The notes below the pieces were generated by a model. That model was not told where the DNA came from. It saw only the letters and a program-made list of their open reading frames with translations, and did no database searches. From positions 1 through 38,679 of the forward strand of contig NZ_JARGDP010000026.1 in assembly GCF_029210395.1 (NCBI RefSeq): a stretch of DNA of 38,679 nucleotides, given 5' to 3'. Both the position numbers and the translations under genes were made by a program. Shown in pieces: positions 24,624 to 33,233 of this stretch. Within the stretch, counting starts at the first letter, position 1. Every line of letters begins with the position of its first letter. Source of the stretch: Petrocella sp. FN5 (GTDB lineage Bacteria > Bacillota > Clostridia > Lachnospirales > Vallitaleaceae).

Positions 24624-25652
24624 TTAACGCAAAACAGTCGCATCACTTTTTAACTCAATCATTTTACAAGACTCACCAATGATAAACTCAGTGGTGATTG
24701 TTTCATGAACAAGAGGCTCTTGAGTCACAGAAACGGCTTTAAAAAGTGTCTCAGCAATTTTCCTAATATCTTGCCGTATGGTGGTAATCTTGGGATAAAA
24801 ATACTGATTGTCAATACCGTCAAAGCCAACAATAGATAAGTCATCAGGAATGGAGATCTTCAGCTTGTAGGCACGCATAATCAAACCTTGAGCAATCTGG
24901 TCATTGGCACAGACGATGGCGGTTGGCCGATCGTTCAAGGACCAGAAATAGTCCAAGGCCTTAACACCGGTCTCATAGCTGAAACGGTCTGAGAAGAAAA
25001 CCAAATCCTCCCGAACCTCCAGATCATGACTCTCCAGTGTATCCATATAACTTTGCTTTCTAACATTCGCCGTATGATAGGCCTTCATAGCACCGGCAAA
25101 AGCGATTTTTCTGTGATTCAGATTATACAGATAATCGACCAACTTCTTGATGCCATTGTAGTTATCAGACGTAACTGTAGAGAAGCGATGATCTGAACAA
25201 CGGTCCAAGCAAGCAATGGTCTGTGTGGCATTTAGATCCTTGTAGAGATCATAATTCACACCCTCCGTCAGAATGATCTTATTACATCGTATGCTTTGAC
25301 AATACCTTAAGTATTGAATTTCTTTTTCCTTGCTGTTTTCAGTATCGCAGATAATCAATGCACATACATTTTCAAAAGCAATATTATTCAACTCTTTAAT
25401 CAGATTGGCAAAAAAAGGATTGCTCACATCATATATAAAAATAGCAATAGAATTAGAATCTTGAGAAAAAAGATTTTTAGCCATTTGATTGGGAACATAA
25501 TTATATTCCTTGATAATGGCTTCAACTTTTTCTCTGATTTCATTGGAGGTACTATCCGGTTGGTTAATGACCCTTGAAACAGTAGCGGTTGAAACCCCTG
25601 CAATCCTTGCGATATCACGGATACCGAAGTATTTTTTGTGCTTATTATTCAT
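24624..25652 (-). CDS. LacI-family transcriptional regulator
   Basis: 342 residues. N-terminal DNA-binding domain IRDIARIAGVSTATVSRVIN with hinge YVPNQMAKNLFS, then the sugar-binding two-lobe domain (IAIFIYDVSNPFFANLI, VTSDNYNGIKKLVDYL, AIVCANDQIAQGLI, LSIVGFDGID). Start chosen at minus-strand ATG 25652 because AAAGGGTGG lies at about 25658-25667; the in-frame GTG at 25661 is inside that site. It faces away from the glycyl-radical operon and probably represses it with a sugar as inducer. Only about 15 bases beyond its ribosome site lies truncated glycyl-radical sequence, so its own promoter seems to have gone with the deletion. Confidence 0.92.
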   Translation of the reverse strand: MNNKHKKYFGIRDIARIAGVSTATVSRVINQPDSTSNEIREKVEAIIKEYNYVPNQMAKNLFSQDSNSIAIFIYDVSNPFFANLIKELNNIAFENVCALIICDTENSKEKEIQYLRYCQSIRCNKIILTEGVNYDLYKDLNATQTIACLDRCSDHRFSTVTSDNYNGIKKLVDYLYNLNHRKIAFAGAMKAYHTANVRKQSYMDTLESHDLEVREDLVFFSDRFSYETGVKALDYFWSLNDRPTAIVCANDQIAQGLIMRAYKLKISIPDDLSIVGFDGIDNQYFYPKITTIRQDIRKIAETLFKAVSVTQEPLVHETITTEFIIGESCKMIELKSDATVLR

Positions 25653-25669
25653 TGTAACCACCCTTTATC

Positions 25670-27298
25670 TTGATATGTAACAAGTATACTTCTCTTTACC
25701 TAGAATCCAATGGCCATGCCATATCCCTAGGCCGATTTGATCAATATGTCTATCCATTATACAAAAAAGACATAGAAGCAGGCAGAATAACAAAAGAAGA
25801 CGGACTGGAGATCATCAACGCCTTTTTCATAAAATGTAACGAACTCAACAAGCTAAGGTCTTGGCCAGATTCAGAATTCTTCTTAGGCTATCAGATGTTC
25901 ATCAACTTAGCGGTAGGTGGCCAGACTGTAGAGGGTGAAGACGCTGTAAATGACGTATCTCATCTATGTGTCGAAGCTTGTGCCGACGTAAAACTATTCA
26001 CACCCTCCATATCGGTAAAATGGTTTGAGAAAACCGATGACGCCTTTATGATTGAAGCGGTAGAAGCCATGATGCAACACCAAGGAGGACAACCGGCCTT
26101 TTACAATGACCTAGCTTTTATTAGAACCCTAAGAGACTTAGGTATAGATGAAGCAGACTTAGTCAACTGGGCGCCAGACGGTTGTATTGAAGCTTCCATA
26201 CCCGGCAAATGGGATTTTGCAGCAAAAGGCCCATGGCTGAATGTGGAAAAAGTCCTTGAGATTACCCTAAACAACGGGGTTGATCCCAAAACCGGTGTGC
26301 TCTTCAAAAAAACAGATAGGGACATCTTAAGTTGTCAATCCGCAGACGAGATTTTTGATGAATATAAGAAGATGTTGACTTACTTCATGGACCTACAAGT
26401 GGTGACAGAACACATCAGCGATGAACTCCATATCATTACCGACATCAATGCTTTTAGAGCTTCTTTAATAGAAGATTGTATAGGAAGAGGCTTAGACCTT
26501 GTAGAAGGCGGCTCCAAGTATTCAGTGGACGGCGGACCGACAGCAGGCACCATCAGCGCTGGGGATGCTATGGCAGCCCTTGACACCATTGTCTTTGGAG
26601 ACAAGCGCATCACCATGGAAGCGCTCCTACATGCCCTTGCTACCAATTATGAGGATAGGACAACAACACCAACAGGAGAAGACATTCGCTTGATGATGGT
26701 CAACAAAGCACCTAAGTTTGGTAACGATGATGACCGGGCGGACAAATGGATTGTAGCACTTGAAGACTACATCGGTTCAAGCTACCGTCACGATTACAAA
26801 AGCTCCAAATATGGCAAAGGACCCATACCTTGTTGCTATTCTTATAGCCAATCACCGGTCACCGGCAACGTGGCTTTTGGAAGAAGCATCGGCGCAACAC
26901 CGGAAGGTAGAAAAGACGGCTCAGCTGTAAACAACGGCATCTCACCGGCCAACGGATCTGAGAAAGAAGGGGCAACAGCCGCTTGTAACTCCGTAGCCAA
27001 GTTGCCAAGCATCTGGTTCCAAAAAGGCGCCATCTTCAACATGCGCCTGACACCTTCAGCACTGGAAACACTGGAGAACCGTCAGAAAGTTGTGGATATG
27101 ATCAAAGTCCTGTTTAGGAACTACGGACAACAGATTCAGTTTAACGTGGTCGACGGCAAGATCTATGAAGACGCCATTCTGAATCCGGAAAACTATAAAG
27201 ACCTTATGGTACGCGTCTCCGGATACAGTGCCTTATTTACAACCTTAGCACCTGCAGTGCAAGAAGACGTCATCAGCAGGAATCAACTGGAGATCTAA
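25670..27298 (+). pseudogene. Glycyl-radical enzyme (PFL2/PflD-like) lacking its N-terminal third
   Basis: About 536 family residues remain of some 790. Homology starts abruptly at LESNGHAISLGRFDQYVYP, which normally lies near residue 250; the bases before it belong to the LacI leader. Retained are the active-site cysteine in WAPDGCIEASIPGKWDF and the glycyl-radical loop MVRVSGYSALF near the C-terminus. The family includes PFL, glycerol and propanediol dehydratases; beside a rhamnulokinase and class II aldolase, a B12-independent propanediol-type dehydratase is possible, but the GCIEAS..GKW pattern looks more like PflD. With a third of the barrel missing and no ribosome site it should be inactive. 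Confidence 0.85.
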
Positions 27299-27309
27299 AA
27301 GGAGCCAAA

Positions 27310-28218
27310 ATGGAAAGTGGAATCGTATTTAATCTAGAGCGTTTTGCAACAGAAGACGGCGATGGCATCCGGACGGTGGTCTTTCTTAAGGGGTGTGGGT
27401 TGAGATGCTTATGGTGTGCCAACCCGGAATCTCAGTCCTTCAAGCCACAAGTCGTATACAACGAGAACCTATGCACCGGATGCGGTAGATGCTTGACCCT
27501 ATGTCCCGTAGGCGCCATAGACTACGATGAAGACTTTGGCTATATCAGCAACCAGGAACAATGTGACATTTCGGGTAAGTGTATCAAAGAATGCCTATAC
27601 AATGCAAGAACCATGTCTGGAGAAAGCATGACCAGTGGGGCACTTGTAGAACAACTTTTAAAAGATGAAAAATATTATACTGAATCTGGTGGGGGTGTCA
27701 CCTTCAGCGGTGGCGAACCCTTGTACCAAGATCGCTACATAAAAGAATGTGCCCTTAAGCTCAAAGAAAAAAACATCCCCATCTTAATAGAAACCTGCGG
27801 TCATATCGGTCAAGATCATCTAGCCAATATCCTAGATATCACAGAAGTCATCTATTTTGATCTAAAAATGATGGACCCGGTTAAGCACAAGGACCTAACA
27901 GGAGAAGACAACAAACTTATACTTGAGAATCTCCGCTATCTGGACACAAACTACAAAGGCAGGTTGGTTGTACGTTATCCCTTTATACCGAAGAAAAACG
28001 ATAATCTTAAGGATCTAGACCAGGCAGTGGCTTTTGTAGAAAGTCTATCCAGTGTGAAACAAATGGTGTTTCTTCCCTATCACCGATTAGGCCTACCCAA
28101 GTACCGCGGCCTTGGTCGTACCTATGCCATGGGGGATCAGGTTTCTTTGCAAAGAAAGGATATCGCTTGGCTTAGAAAACGATATCAAGAAAGTCGACTG
28201 GAGATTCGCATTTCATAA
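27310..28218 (+). CDS. Glycyl-radical-enzyme activating enzyme (PflA-like)
   Basis: 302 residues. Radical-SAM cluster CGLRCLWC near residue 29-36, followed by an inserted ferredoxin-like stretch (CTGCGRCLTLCPVG and CDISGKCIKEC), typical of activases for dehydratase- and PflD-type glycyl-radical enzymes rather than PflA itself, then FSGGEPL and IETCGH. It abstracts hydrogen from the glycine of the enzyme encoded 11 bases upstream. Start ATG 27310 behind AAAAGGAG (27297-27304). It is intact although its target enzyme is truncated, so it may now have no partner, unless another glycyl-radical enzyme exists elsewhere. Confidence 0.92.
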   Translation: MESGIVFNLERFATEDGDGIRTVVFLKGCGLRCLWCANPESQSFKPQVVYNENLCTGCGRCLTLCPVGAIDYDEDFGYISNQEQCDISGKCIKECLYNARTMSGESMTSGALVEQLLKDEKYYTESGGGVTFSGGEPLYQDRYIKECALKLKEKNIPILIETCGHIGQDHLANILDITEVIYFDLKMMDPVKHKDLTGEDNKLILENLRYLDTNYKGRLVVRYPFIPKKNDNLKDLDQAVAFVESLSSVKQMVFLPYHRLGLPKYRGLGRTYAMGDQVSLQRKDIAWLRKRYQESRLEIRIS

Positions 28219-28253
28219 CCCGATCATCAACATTTAAGACTAAAGGAGACATT

Positions 28254-29747
28254 ATGAGTGAGATAAGAAAAATGTTAGCCCTTGACTGTGGTAACTCTTC
28301 CTACCGTTTGGTCTTAGGCACCTATCAAGAAGACCGGTTTGACATGGAAGTGATTGCACAAGAAAAAAACGCCATGATCAAAGTCAAAGACCACTATTAT
28401 TGGGATTTGCTGAAGATGTATCAATGCCTTATAGATCATGTCAAAGCCTTAGTGAGAAGAGGCGAACAACTGGACGCTATAGGGATCTGTACCTGGGGTG
28501 TTGACTTTGCCCTCTTTGACCAACAAGGTTTTCAGCTAGGGCATGCCCTAAGCTACCGCAACACCATGGGTGAAAAAGAGCTGGCAAAAGTACCAAAGAT
28601 AGACCAAGCAGAACTTTTCATGCAAACGGGTATACTCAGTGATCGTATTAATTCCGTCTACCTGCTTCAAGCCATGAAAGAAGCCATGCCGGCGCGGATT
28701 AGCGCCTGTAACAAACTCTTAATGGTACCCGATATCTTCAACTATATGTTAACAGGGGTCATGATGAATGAACCCAGTGAGATCAGCACAAGCCAACTCT
28801 TTAACAGTAGGACCAAAGCAATTGATGATACGGCCTGTGACTACTTCAATATACCAAAAGACTGGTTTTCTAAGATCGGTCAGCACGGTCAAGTCATAGG
28901 GGATCTATTGCCATCGGTCAAAGAAGACATAGGCATCCAAGGTCAGCTGCCGGTCATATGTGTACCCTCCCATGACACAGCCGCCGCCGTTATGGCCATA
29001 CCCGCAGAAGAAGACGAATTTCTATTCATCAGCTCCGGCACTTGGGCACTCATTGGCGCAGAGCTAGACGAGCCTATTATGAACGAAGCGGTCTTATCCA
29101 AAGGCCTGACCAATGAAGTGGGTGCCTACAATAAGATTACCCTGCTAAAAAACAGCACCGGTATGTTCATCTTAGAAAAAATGAAAAAAGAATACGAAGA
29201 AGAAATCGACAGCAAGATCTCTTGGGAAACGTTTCTAAGTCTTACAGACAAAAGTAGCATAAAAACTTGGATAGATGTCAACGATCCAAGACTCTTTAAC
29301 CCGACACATATGGGTCGAGCCGTAGAAAGACTTATAGAAGTAAAGATAGAAGCCAAGATAGAAGCCAAGATAGAAGCCGAGATAGAAGCAAAGATAACAG
29401 AAAAGGCACAGACAGAGAACAGTTCTATAGACTGGGGTAAGTTGCTGGGCGTCGTACAAAGGTCCATGGCCAAGAACTTTGCAGACACAGTATCGGATCT
29501 AGAAGCGGTCATTGGCAAGACGTTTGATACCATATACATTGTCGGAGGCGGATCTAGGAACCAATACATCAACCAACTGACAGCCACATATAGCCGTAAA
29601 ACCGTGGTCACCTGTGGAGAAGAAAGCACCTGTCTGGGCAATCTAGGTGCCCAACTGAATCATTTCAAGCCTGAACTAACCTTAAAAGAAATACGCCAAA
29701 TAATTAAAAACTCTATAGAAATCAAGCGCTATCAAGCTAAGCAATAA
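28254..29747 (+). CDS. rhaB: Rhamnulokinase-like FGGY kinase with an expanded KIEA repeat
   Basis: 497 residues. ALDCGNSSYRLVLGTY, GICTWGVDFALFD, the rhamnulokinase-typical LSYRNTMGEKE, VPSHDTAAAVMAIP, FISSGTWALIGAEL and IVGGGSRNQYINQLTA place it with RhaB/FucK-type kinases, which phosphorylate L-rhamnulose or a related ketose. An unusual insertion (about residues 360-388) consists of 12-bp DNA repeats encoding KIEA/KIEA/EIEA, lying before helices of domain II. GGAG (28246-28249) precedes ATG 28254. Its product would go to the class II aldolase further on, which is truncated. Kinase itself looks intact. Confidence 0.85.
   Translation: MSEIRKMLALDCGNSSYRLVLGTYQEDRFDMEVIAQEKNAMIKVKDHYYWDLLKMYQCLIDHVKALVRRGEQLDAIGICTWGVDFALFDQQGFQLGHALSYRNTMGEKELAKVPKIDQAELFMQTGILSDRINSVYLLQAMKEAMPARISACNKLLMVPDIFNYMLTGVMMNEPSEISTSQLFNSRTKAIDDTACDYFNIPKDWFSKIGQHGQVIGDLLPSVKEDIGIQGQLPVICVPSHDTAAAVMAIPAEEDEFLFISSGTWALIGAELDEPIMNEAVLSKGLTNEVGAYNKITLLKNSTGMFILEKMKKEYEEEIDSKISWETFLSLTDKSSIKTWIDVNDPRLFNPTHMGRAVERLIEVKIEAKIEAKIEAEIEAKITEKAQTENSSIDWGKLLGVVQRSMAKNFADTVSDLEAVIGKTFDTIYIVGGGSRNQYINQLTATYSRKTVVTCGEESTCLGNLGAQLNHFKPELTLKEIRQIIKNSIEIKRYQAKQ
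29343..29402 (+). repeat. 12-bp tandem repeats inside the kinase gene
   Basis: Three exact copies of AAGATAGAAGCC (29343-29378) are followed by two degenerate ones to about 29402; a degenerate unit also precedes. Being a multiple of three, copy changes keep the frame and alter only a charged helix. Confidence 0.9.
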
Positions 29748-29781
29748 GAGGTACGACTAAGCCAGCTATAAGGAGTAAAAA

Positions 29782-31186
29782 ATGAATGAGCATATTTTGG
29801 AAATGAAAGATGGTTAAAGGGTCAAAACTAAGTTTCACTAAATTCACCCACCATATGTAGATTACGTTGATACATTCATAACTACATATGGTAGGTGAAA
29901 GTTCAACTATATAGTTTTGACACCTTAACCAAAGATATTAACAAAAGTTTTTTCGGGGTAAAAGTATTAAAAGATGCCCAAATCAGTGTCAAACCAGGGG
30001 AAGTCCATGTACTTCTGGGAGAAAACGGTGCAGGCAAGTCCACGCTGATAAAAATCCTCTCTTCAGCTTATAAGAAAGATTCAGGTCAAGTCATCATAGG
30101 CGGTGAGGAAGTACACTTCAAGAACCCCAAAGAAGCCATTGATCAAGGCATCAGTGTGATCTACCAAGAGTTTAATCTCAACCCTTTTGTATCCATCTAT
30201 GAGAATATGTTTCTTGGAAAAGAGTACCTTAAAAACGGTATGATTGATGAGAAAAAGTCCATAGAAGAAGCAAAGAAGCATATGGACCGCATCGGTTTGG
30301 ACCTATCGCCAAGAACCCTGGTCTCCACCTTAAGTGTGGCCCAGAAACAAATGGTAGAGATTGCAAAAGCCATATCCTATGATCTTAAGGTATTGGTACT
30401 GGATGAACCCACTGCGGCCATCACAGAAACAGAAACCAAAAAGCTTTTTGAGATTGTCAGAGAACTGAAGAAACAAGGCGTAGGTATCAAGACATAACCT
30501 TCGACATAAAAAAAGGTGAGATTCTAGGTGTAGCCGGTCTTGTCGGATCTGGACGAACGGAACTGGCCAAGTGTATCGTAGGTGCTTACAAAACTCAAAA
30601 AGGATCTGTCAAAGTCCATGGTAAGACCTTAAAGGGCAACAGCATACCGGAGACCATTCATGAGAAGATTGCCTACCTCAGTGAAGACCGAAAAGATGAA
30701 GGCTTAGTCCTGATTCATAGTGTGGAAGACAACATCGCCTTACCGAATCTACAGATGTTCAAAAAAATCCTGCTGGATGACAAGGCTATAAGACAAGTCA
30801 CCAAAGACTATATCTCAAAGCTGAGGATCAAAACATCCTCGCCCAAAGCCCAAGTCAAGACACTGTCTGGTGGCAATCAACAAAAAGTGGTCATCGCCAA
30901 GTGGTTATGCCTAGACGCTGACATTTACATCTTTGATGAACCGACCAGAGGCATTGATGTTGGGGCCAGAGATGAGATCTATGAGATTATGTATGAACTG
31001 ATTCAGCAAGGTGCCTCTATTATGATGATCTCATCGGACCTAGTGGAAGTACTTAAGATGTGTGACCGGGTAGCGGTCATGCGAGAAGGTCGCATGGAAG
31101 GCATATTCGTTAACGACGCAGACCTAAGTCAAGAGAGAATAATGACATACGCACTAAGTGGAGGAAAAATCAATGGAAAACAGTAA
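29782..31186 (+). pseudogene. rbsA: RbsA-like sugar ABC ATPase, broken by a MITE and an internal deletion
   Basis: The true start is ATG 29782 (site AAGGAG, 29770-29775): MNEHILEMKD, then the 119-bp element interrupts and the frame resumes at DINKSFFGVKVLKDA. The first ATPase half has GENGAGKST, LSVAQKQMVEIAKA and VLDEPTAAITE, but ends near 30490 (KKQGVGI) and jumps, in another frame, to DITFDIKKGEILGVAG of the second half; about 80-90 codons with the first switch His are gone. The second half runs to the end (LSGGNQQKVVIAKWL, DEPTRGIDVGA, ALSGG). A GTG at 29895 within the MITE could start a shortened product, but the frameshift near 30490 still stops it. Confidence 0.93.
29812..29930. mobile_element. 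119-bp MITE with 49-bp terminal inverted repeats and AAAGAT target duplication
   Basis: Arms 29812-29860 and 29882-29930 pair at 36 of 49 positions around a 21-base centre; the ends are GGTTAA...TTAACC. AAAGAT stands directly before (29806-29811) and after (29931-29936), and removing the element plus one copy restores the codons EMKDINKSFF of the ATPase. It encodes nothing, so it must be moved by a transposase elsewhere. A second copy lies at the window start. The family cannot be named from sequence alone. Confidence 0.93.
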
Positions 31187-32387
31187 AAAAACAATAGGCA
31201 ACAAAAGCATCAACATTCAATCGATTACGCTCTATTTAGGCGCTACAAGCATCTTTGTCATATTTACCCTTTTGTGTCAGATTTCTGGTAAGAACTTTTT
31301 TACCATGGGTAATATACAGAACATCATCAATCAGTCGGCGATTATCGCTGTCATAGCCATAGGCCAATCCATCTTTCTAGTTTTGGCACTTGTTTTAAGT
31401 TTTGCAGGTTGTACCACAGGGGAAGACGTACCCGAATCAGGGGATACGCCAGACACAACAACAACAACAGAAACACAAGCACCGCAACCGGACACGGCAG
31501 AAGAGAAGTTGGTTATTGGCTTCGTGCCTATGACCATGAACAACGAGTACTTCATCACCATGGTTAACGGTGCACAGCAAAAAGCAGATGCACTGGGCAT
31601 TCAATTAGACGTTCAAGCAGCAGACCAACACGCCAGTGCAGCAGCTCAACTCATGATTGTTGAGAACATGATTACTTCAGGCGTAGACGGAATCTGTATT
31701 GTACCAAGTTCCTCAGAAGGTTTAGCAACAGCCTTAATGAAATGTAAAGAAGCAGGTATTCCGGTCATCAACCTAGACACAAGAATCAATCAAGAAGTAC
31801 TGGATGAGGCCGGTATGGAAGTACCTTTCTTTGGTACCAATAACTATGCAGGCGCATTTTCAGCAGGCGAATATGTAGTCGCCAACTTTGAAGCAGGCAT
31901 TGAAACCGCTATACTTACAGGTATCGAAGGTCAGCAAAACGCAGCAGATCGACGTAACGGTTTCTTTGATGCAACCGAAGGCCATGTTAACGTGGTCGCA
32001 GAACAATCCGCTAATTGGGAAGTAGACCAAGGCTATACAGCAACACAGAACATCATCAGTGCCAACCCGAATATCAAATTAATCTTCGCTTCCAACGACG
32101 GTATGGCAATTGGTGCTCTACGTGCGGTTGAAGAAGGCGGTCTCAAAGACCAGATTCAGATCATCGGATTTGACGCCATCTCAGAAGCCCTTAACCTTGT
32201 AGAAAGCGGCGACTTATTCGGAACCGTGGCCCAGTATCCAGCAGAAATGGGTATCCTAGGTGTTGAGAACATCGTTAAGAGTGTTAGAGGTGAGACAGTA
32301 GAAGCTGCCATTGACACAGGCGCCAAACTCATTACAACAGAAAACGTAGCAGAACATAAAGCATATTCAGCACATTTTGCAGATTAA
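31173..32387 (+). CDS. Fusion of RbsC-like permease N-terminus to an RbsB-like sugar-binding lipoprotein
   Basis: 404 residues. Residues 1-70 are the start of an RbsC permease (a helix LYLGATSIFVIFTLLCQ, then FFTMGNIQNIINQSAI and IAVIAIGQSIF). Near residue 72 the sequence changes without a frame break into a lipoprotein signal end, LVLALVLSFAGC, a Thr/Pro linker and a complete periplasmic-binding domain (EEKLVIGFVPMTMNNEYF to the end). About 250 residues of permease and the start of the binding protein are missing. GGAGG (31160-31164) serves ATG 31173, overlapping rbsA's end. It could still anchor a sugar-binding protein, but import through this system is impossible. Confidence 0.92.
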   Translation: MENSKKTIGNKSINIQSITLYLGATSIFVIFTLLCQISGKNFFTMGNIQNIINQSAIIAVIAIGQSIFLVLALVLSFAGCTTGEDVPESGDTPDTTTTTETQAPQPDTAEEKLVIGFVPMTMNNEYFITMVNGAQQKADALGIQLDVQAADQHASAAAQLMIVENMITSGVDGICIVPSSSEGLATALMKCKEAGIPVINLDTRINQEVLDEAGMEVPFFGTNNYAGAFSAGEYVVANFEAGIETAILTGIEGQQNAADRRNGFFDATEGHVNVVAEQSANWEVDQGYTATQNIISANPNIKLIFASNDGMAIGALRAVEEGGLKDQIQIIGFDAISEALNLVESGDLFGTVAQYPAEMGILGVENIVKSVRGETVEAAIDTGAKLITTENVAEHKAYSAHFAD

Positions 32388-32396
32388 GTTCATAGA

Positions 32397-32437
32397 CATG
32401 TAACAGGAAGGTGCAACATGGACCTTCCTGTTACATG
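32397..32437 (+). other. 16-bp intercistronic stem-loop
   Basis: CATGTAACAGGAAGGT (32397-32412) pairs perfectly with 32422-32437 around a 9-base loop. No T-run follows, so it is more likely an mRNA-stabilising or processing hairpin, or a weak terminator, between the binding protein and the aldolase. Confidence 0.75.
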
Positions 32438-32494
32438 AAGCCTGAAAAGTCGTATGAAATCAATCAAAACCATAAATCAAACAAAAGGAAATAG

Positions 32495-32881
32495 GTGAAC
32501 GCCATGGTCCATATGCATTCTGTATTCTGTACAACCTTATCAGCCCTCAACGAGCCATTGCCGGCGGTGGATTATCTGGTAGCCTTCTCAGGGGACAAAG
32601 AAGTCAAATGCGCCAAGTACGCAACCTATGGCACCGTAGAACTGGCAGAAAACGCTCTAGAAGCTCTAGGCAATCAGAACGCTGTCCTACTTGCTAACCA
32701 TGGACTAAACGCCGTAGCCGGTAACATGATGATGGCTTTTGCCATCGCAGAACAGATTGAATTTTGCGCCGAGATCTACATTCGTGCAAGAAGTGCCGGA
32801 ACACCGGTTATATTAGAAGATGAAGAAATGGCAAGAATGGTAAAACGCTTCGCTAATTACGGACAGAAAGTAGAAGTCTAG
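32495..32881 (+). pseudogene. Class II (FucA/RhaD/AraD-type) aldolase, N-terminal 85-90 residues missing
   Basis: 128 residues of a protein that normally has about 215. It opens in mid-domain at VNAMVHMHSVFCTTLSAL, which carries two of the zinc histidines (HMH), and keeps the third in LLANHG, plus the C-terminal helices. The N-terminal part with the phosphate loop and the catalytic Glu is gone. A ribosome site (AAAGGAAA) lies ten bases before GTG 32495, as if the original start region was joined to codon 90. Family members cleave fuculose-, rhamnulose- or ribulose 1-phosphates; the neighbouring RhaB-like kinase suggests a deoxyketose phosphate. Inactive as it stands. Confidence 0.8.
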
Positions 32882-32884
32882 CCC

Positions 32885-32913
32885 TTGACAAGACCATGGA
32901 ATACGCGTAGAAT
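32885..32913 (+). promoter_or_regulatory. Promoter of the T-box-proS transcript
   Basis: TTGACA (32885-32890), 17-bp spacer, TAGAAT (32908-32913), four bases after the aldolase stop codon. Near-consensus sigma-A promoter. Confidence 0.85.
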
Positions 32914-32919
32914 AAGCTT

Positions 32920-33177
32920 TAATTCAAATACAACAAACCATGCGTCGATAAGGACCAGTACACACGTAAGCGAATCTGTTGAAGGGCGAAGTCCCCAACC
33001 AGAGAAAAAATCCTAGGCTGAGAGATTTTGATTCGAACCTGTAGAACCTACCTTGGAGCAGCCTTAGAAACAAGGCCGGAAGCTTACCGTTACACAAGCA
33101 CTTGAGACTGTCTAAGGACATAAACGAGGGTGGTACCGCGACAATCATCGCCCCTTGCATTTGCAAGGGGCTTTTTT
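32920..33177 (+). ncRNA. T-box leader for proline, controlling proS
   Basis: The T-box core AGGGTGGTACCGCG (33127-33140) is exact. It precedes a terminator, CCCCTTGCA/TGCAAGGGG (33151-33170) with a T-run to 33177; pairing of uncharged tRNA with the core opens an antiterminator. Stem I contains AGTA (32957 region) and, on its 3' side, GAA followed by CCU (33041 region), a proline codon in the specifier position, matching the gene downstream. Core and terminator are direct; the specifier reading is a fold-by-eye inference. Confidence 0.92.
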
Positions 33178-33233
33178 AATGCTTGAAAAATATTCTAATA
33201 AACACAACCTATAATAAGGAAGGAGCATCAATC

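Noticed and set aside
29343-29402. CRISPR-like repeats
   Set aside because: Units are contiguous, in frame and without spacers; no cas genes occur anywhere in the window.
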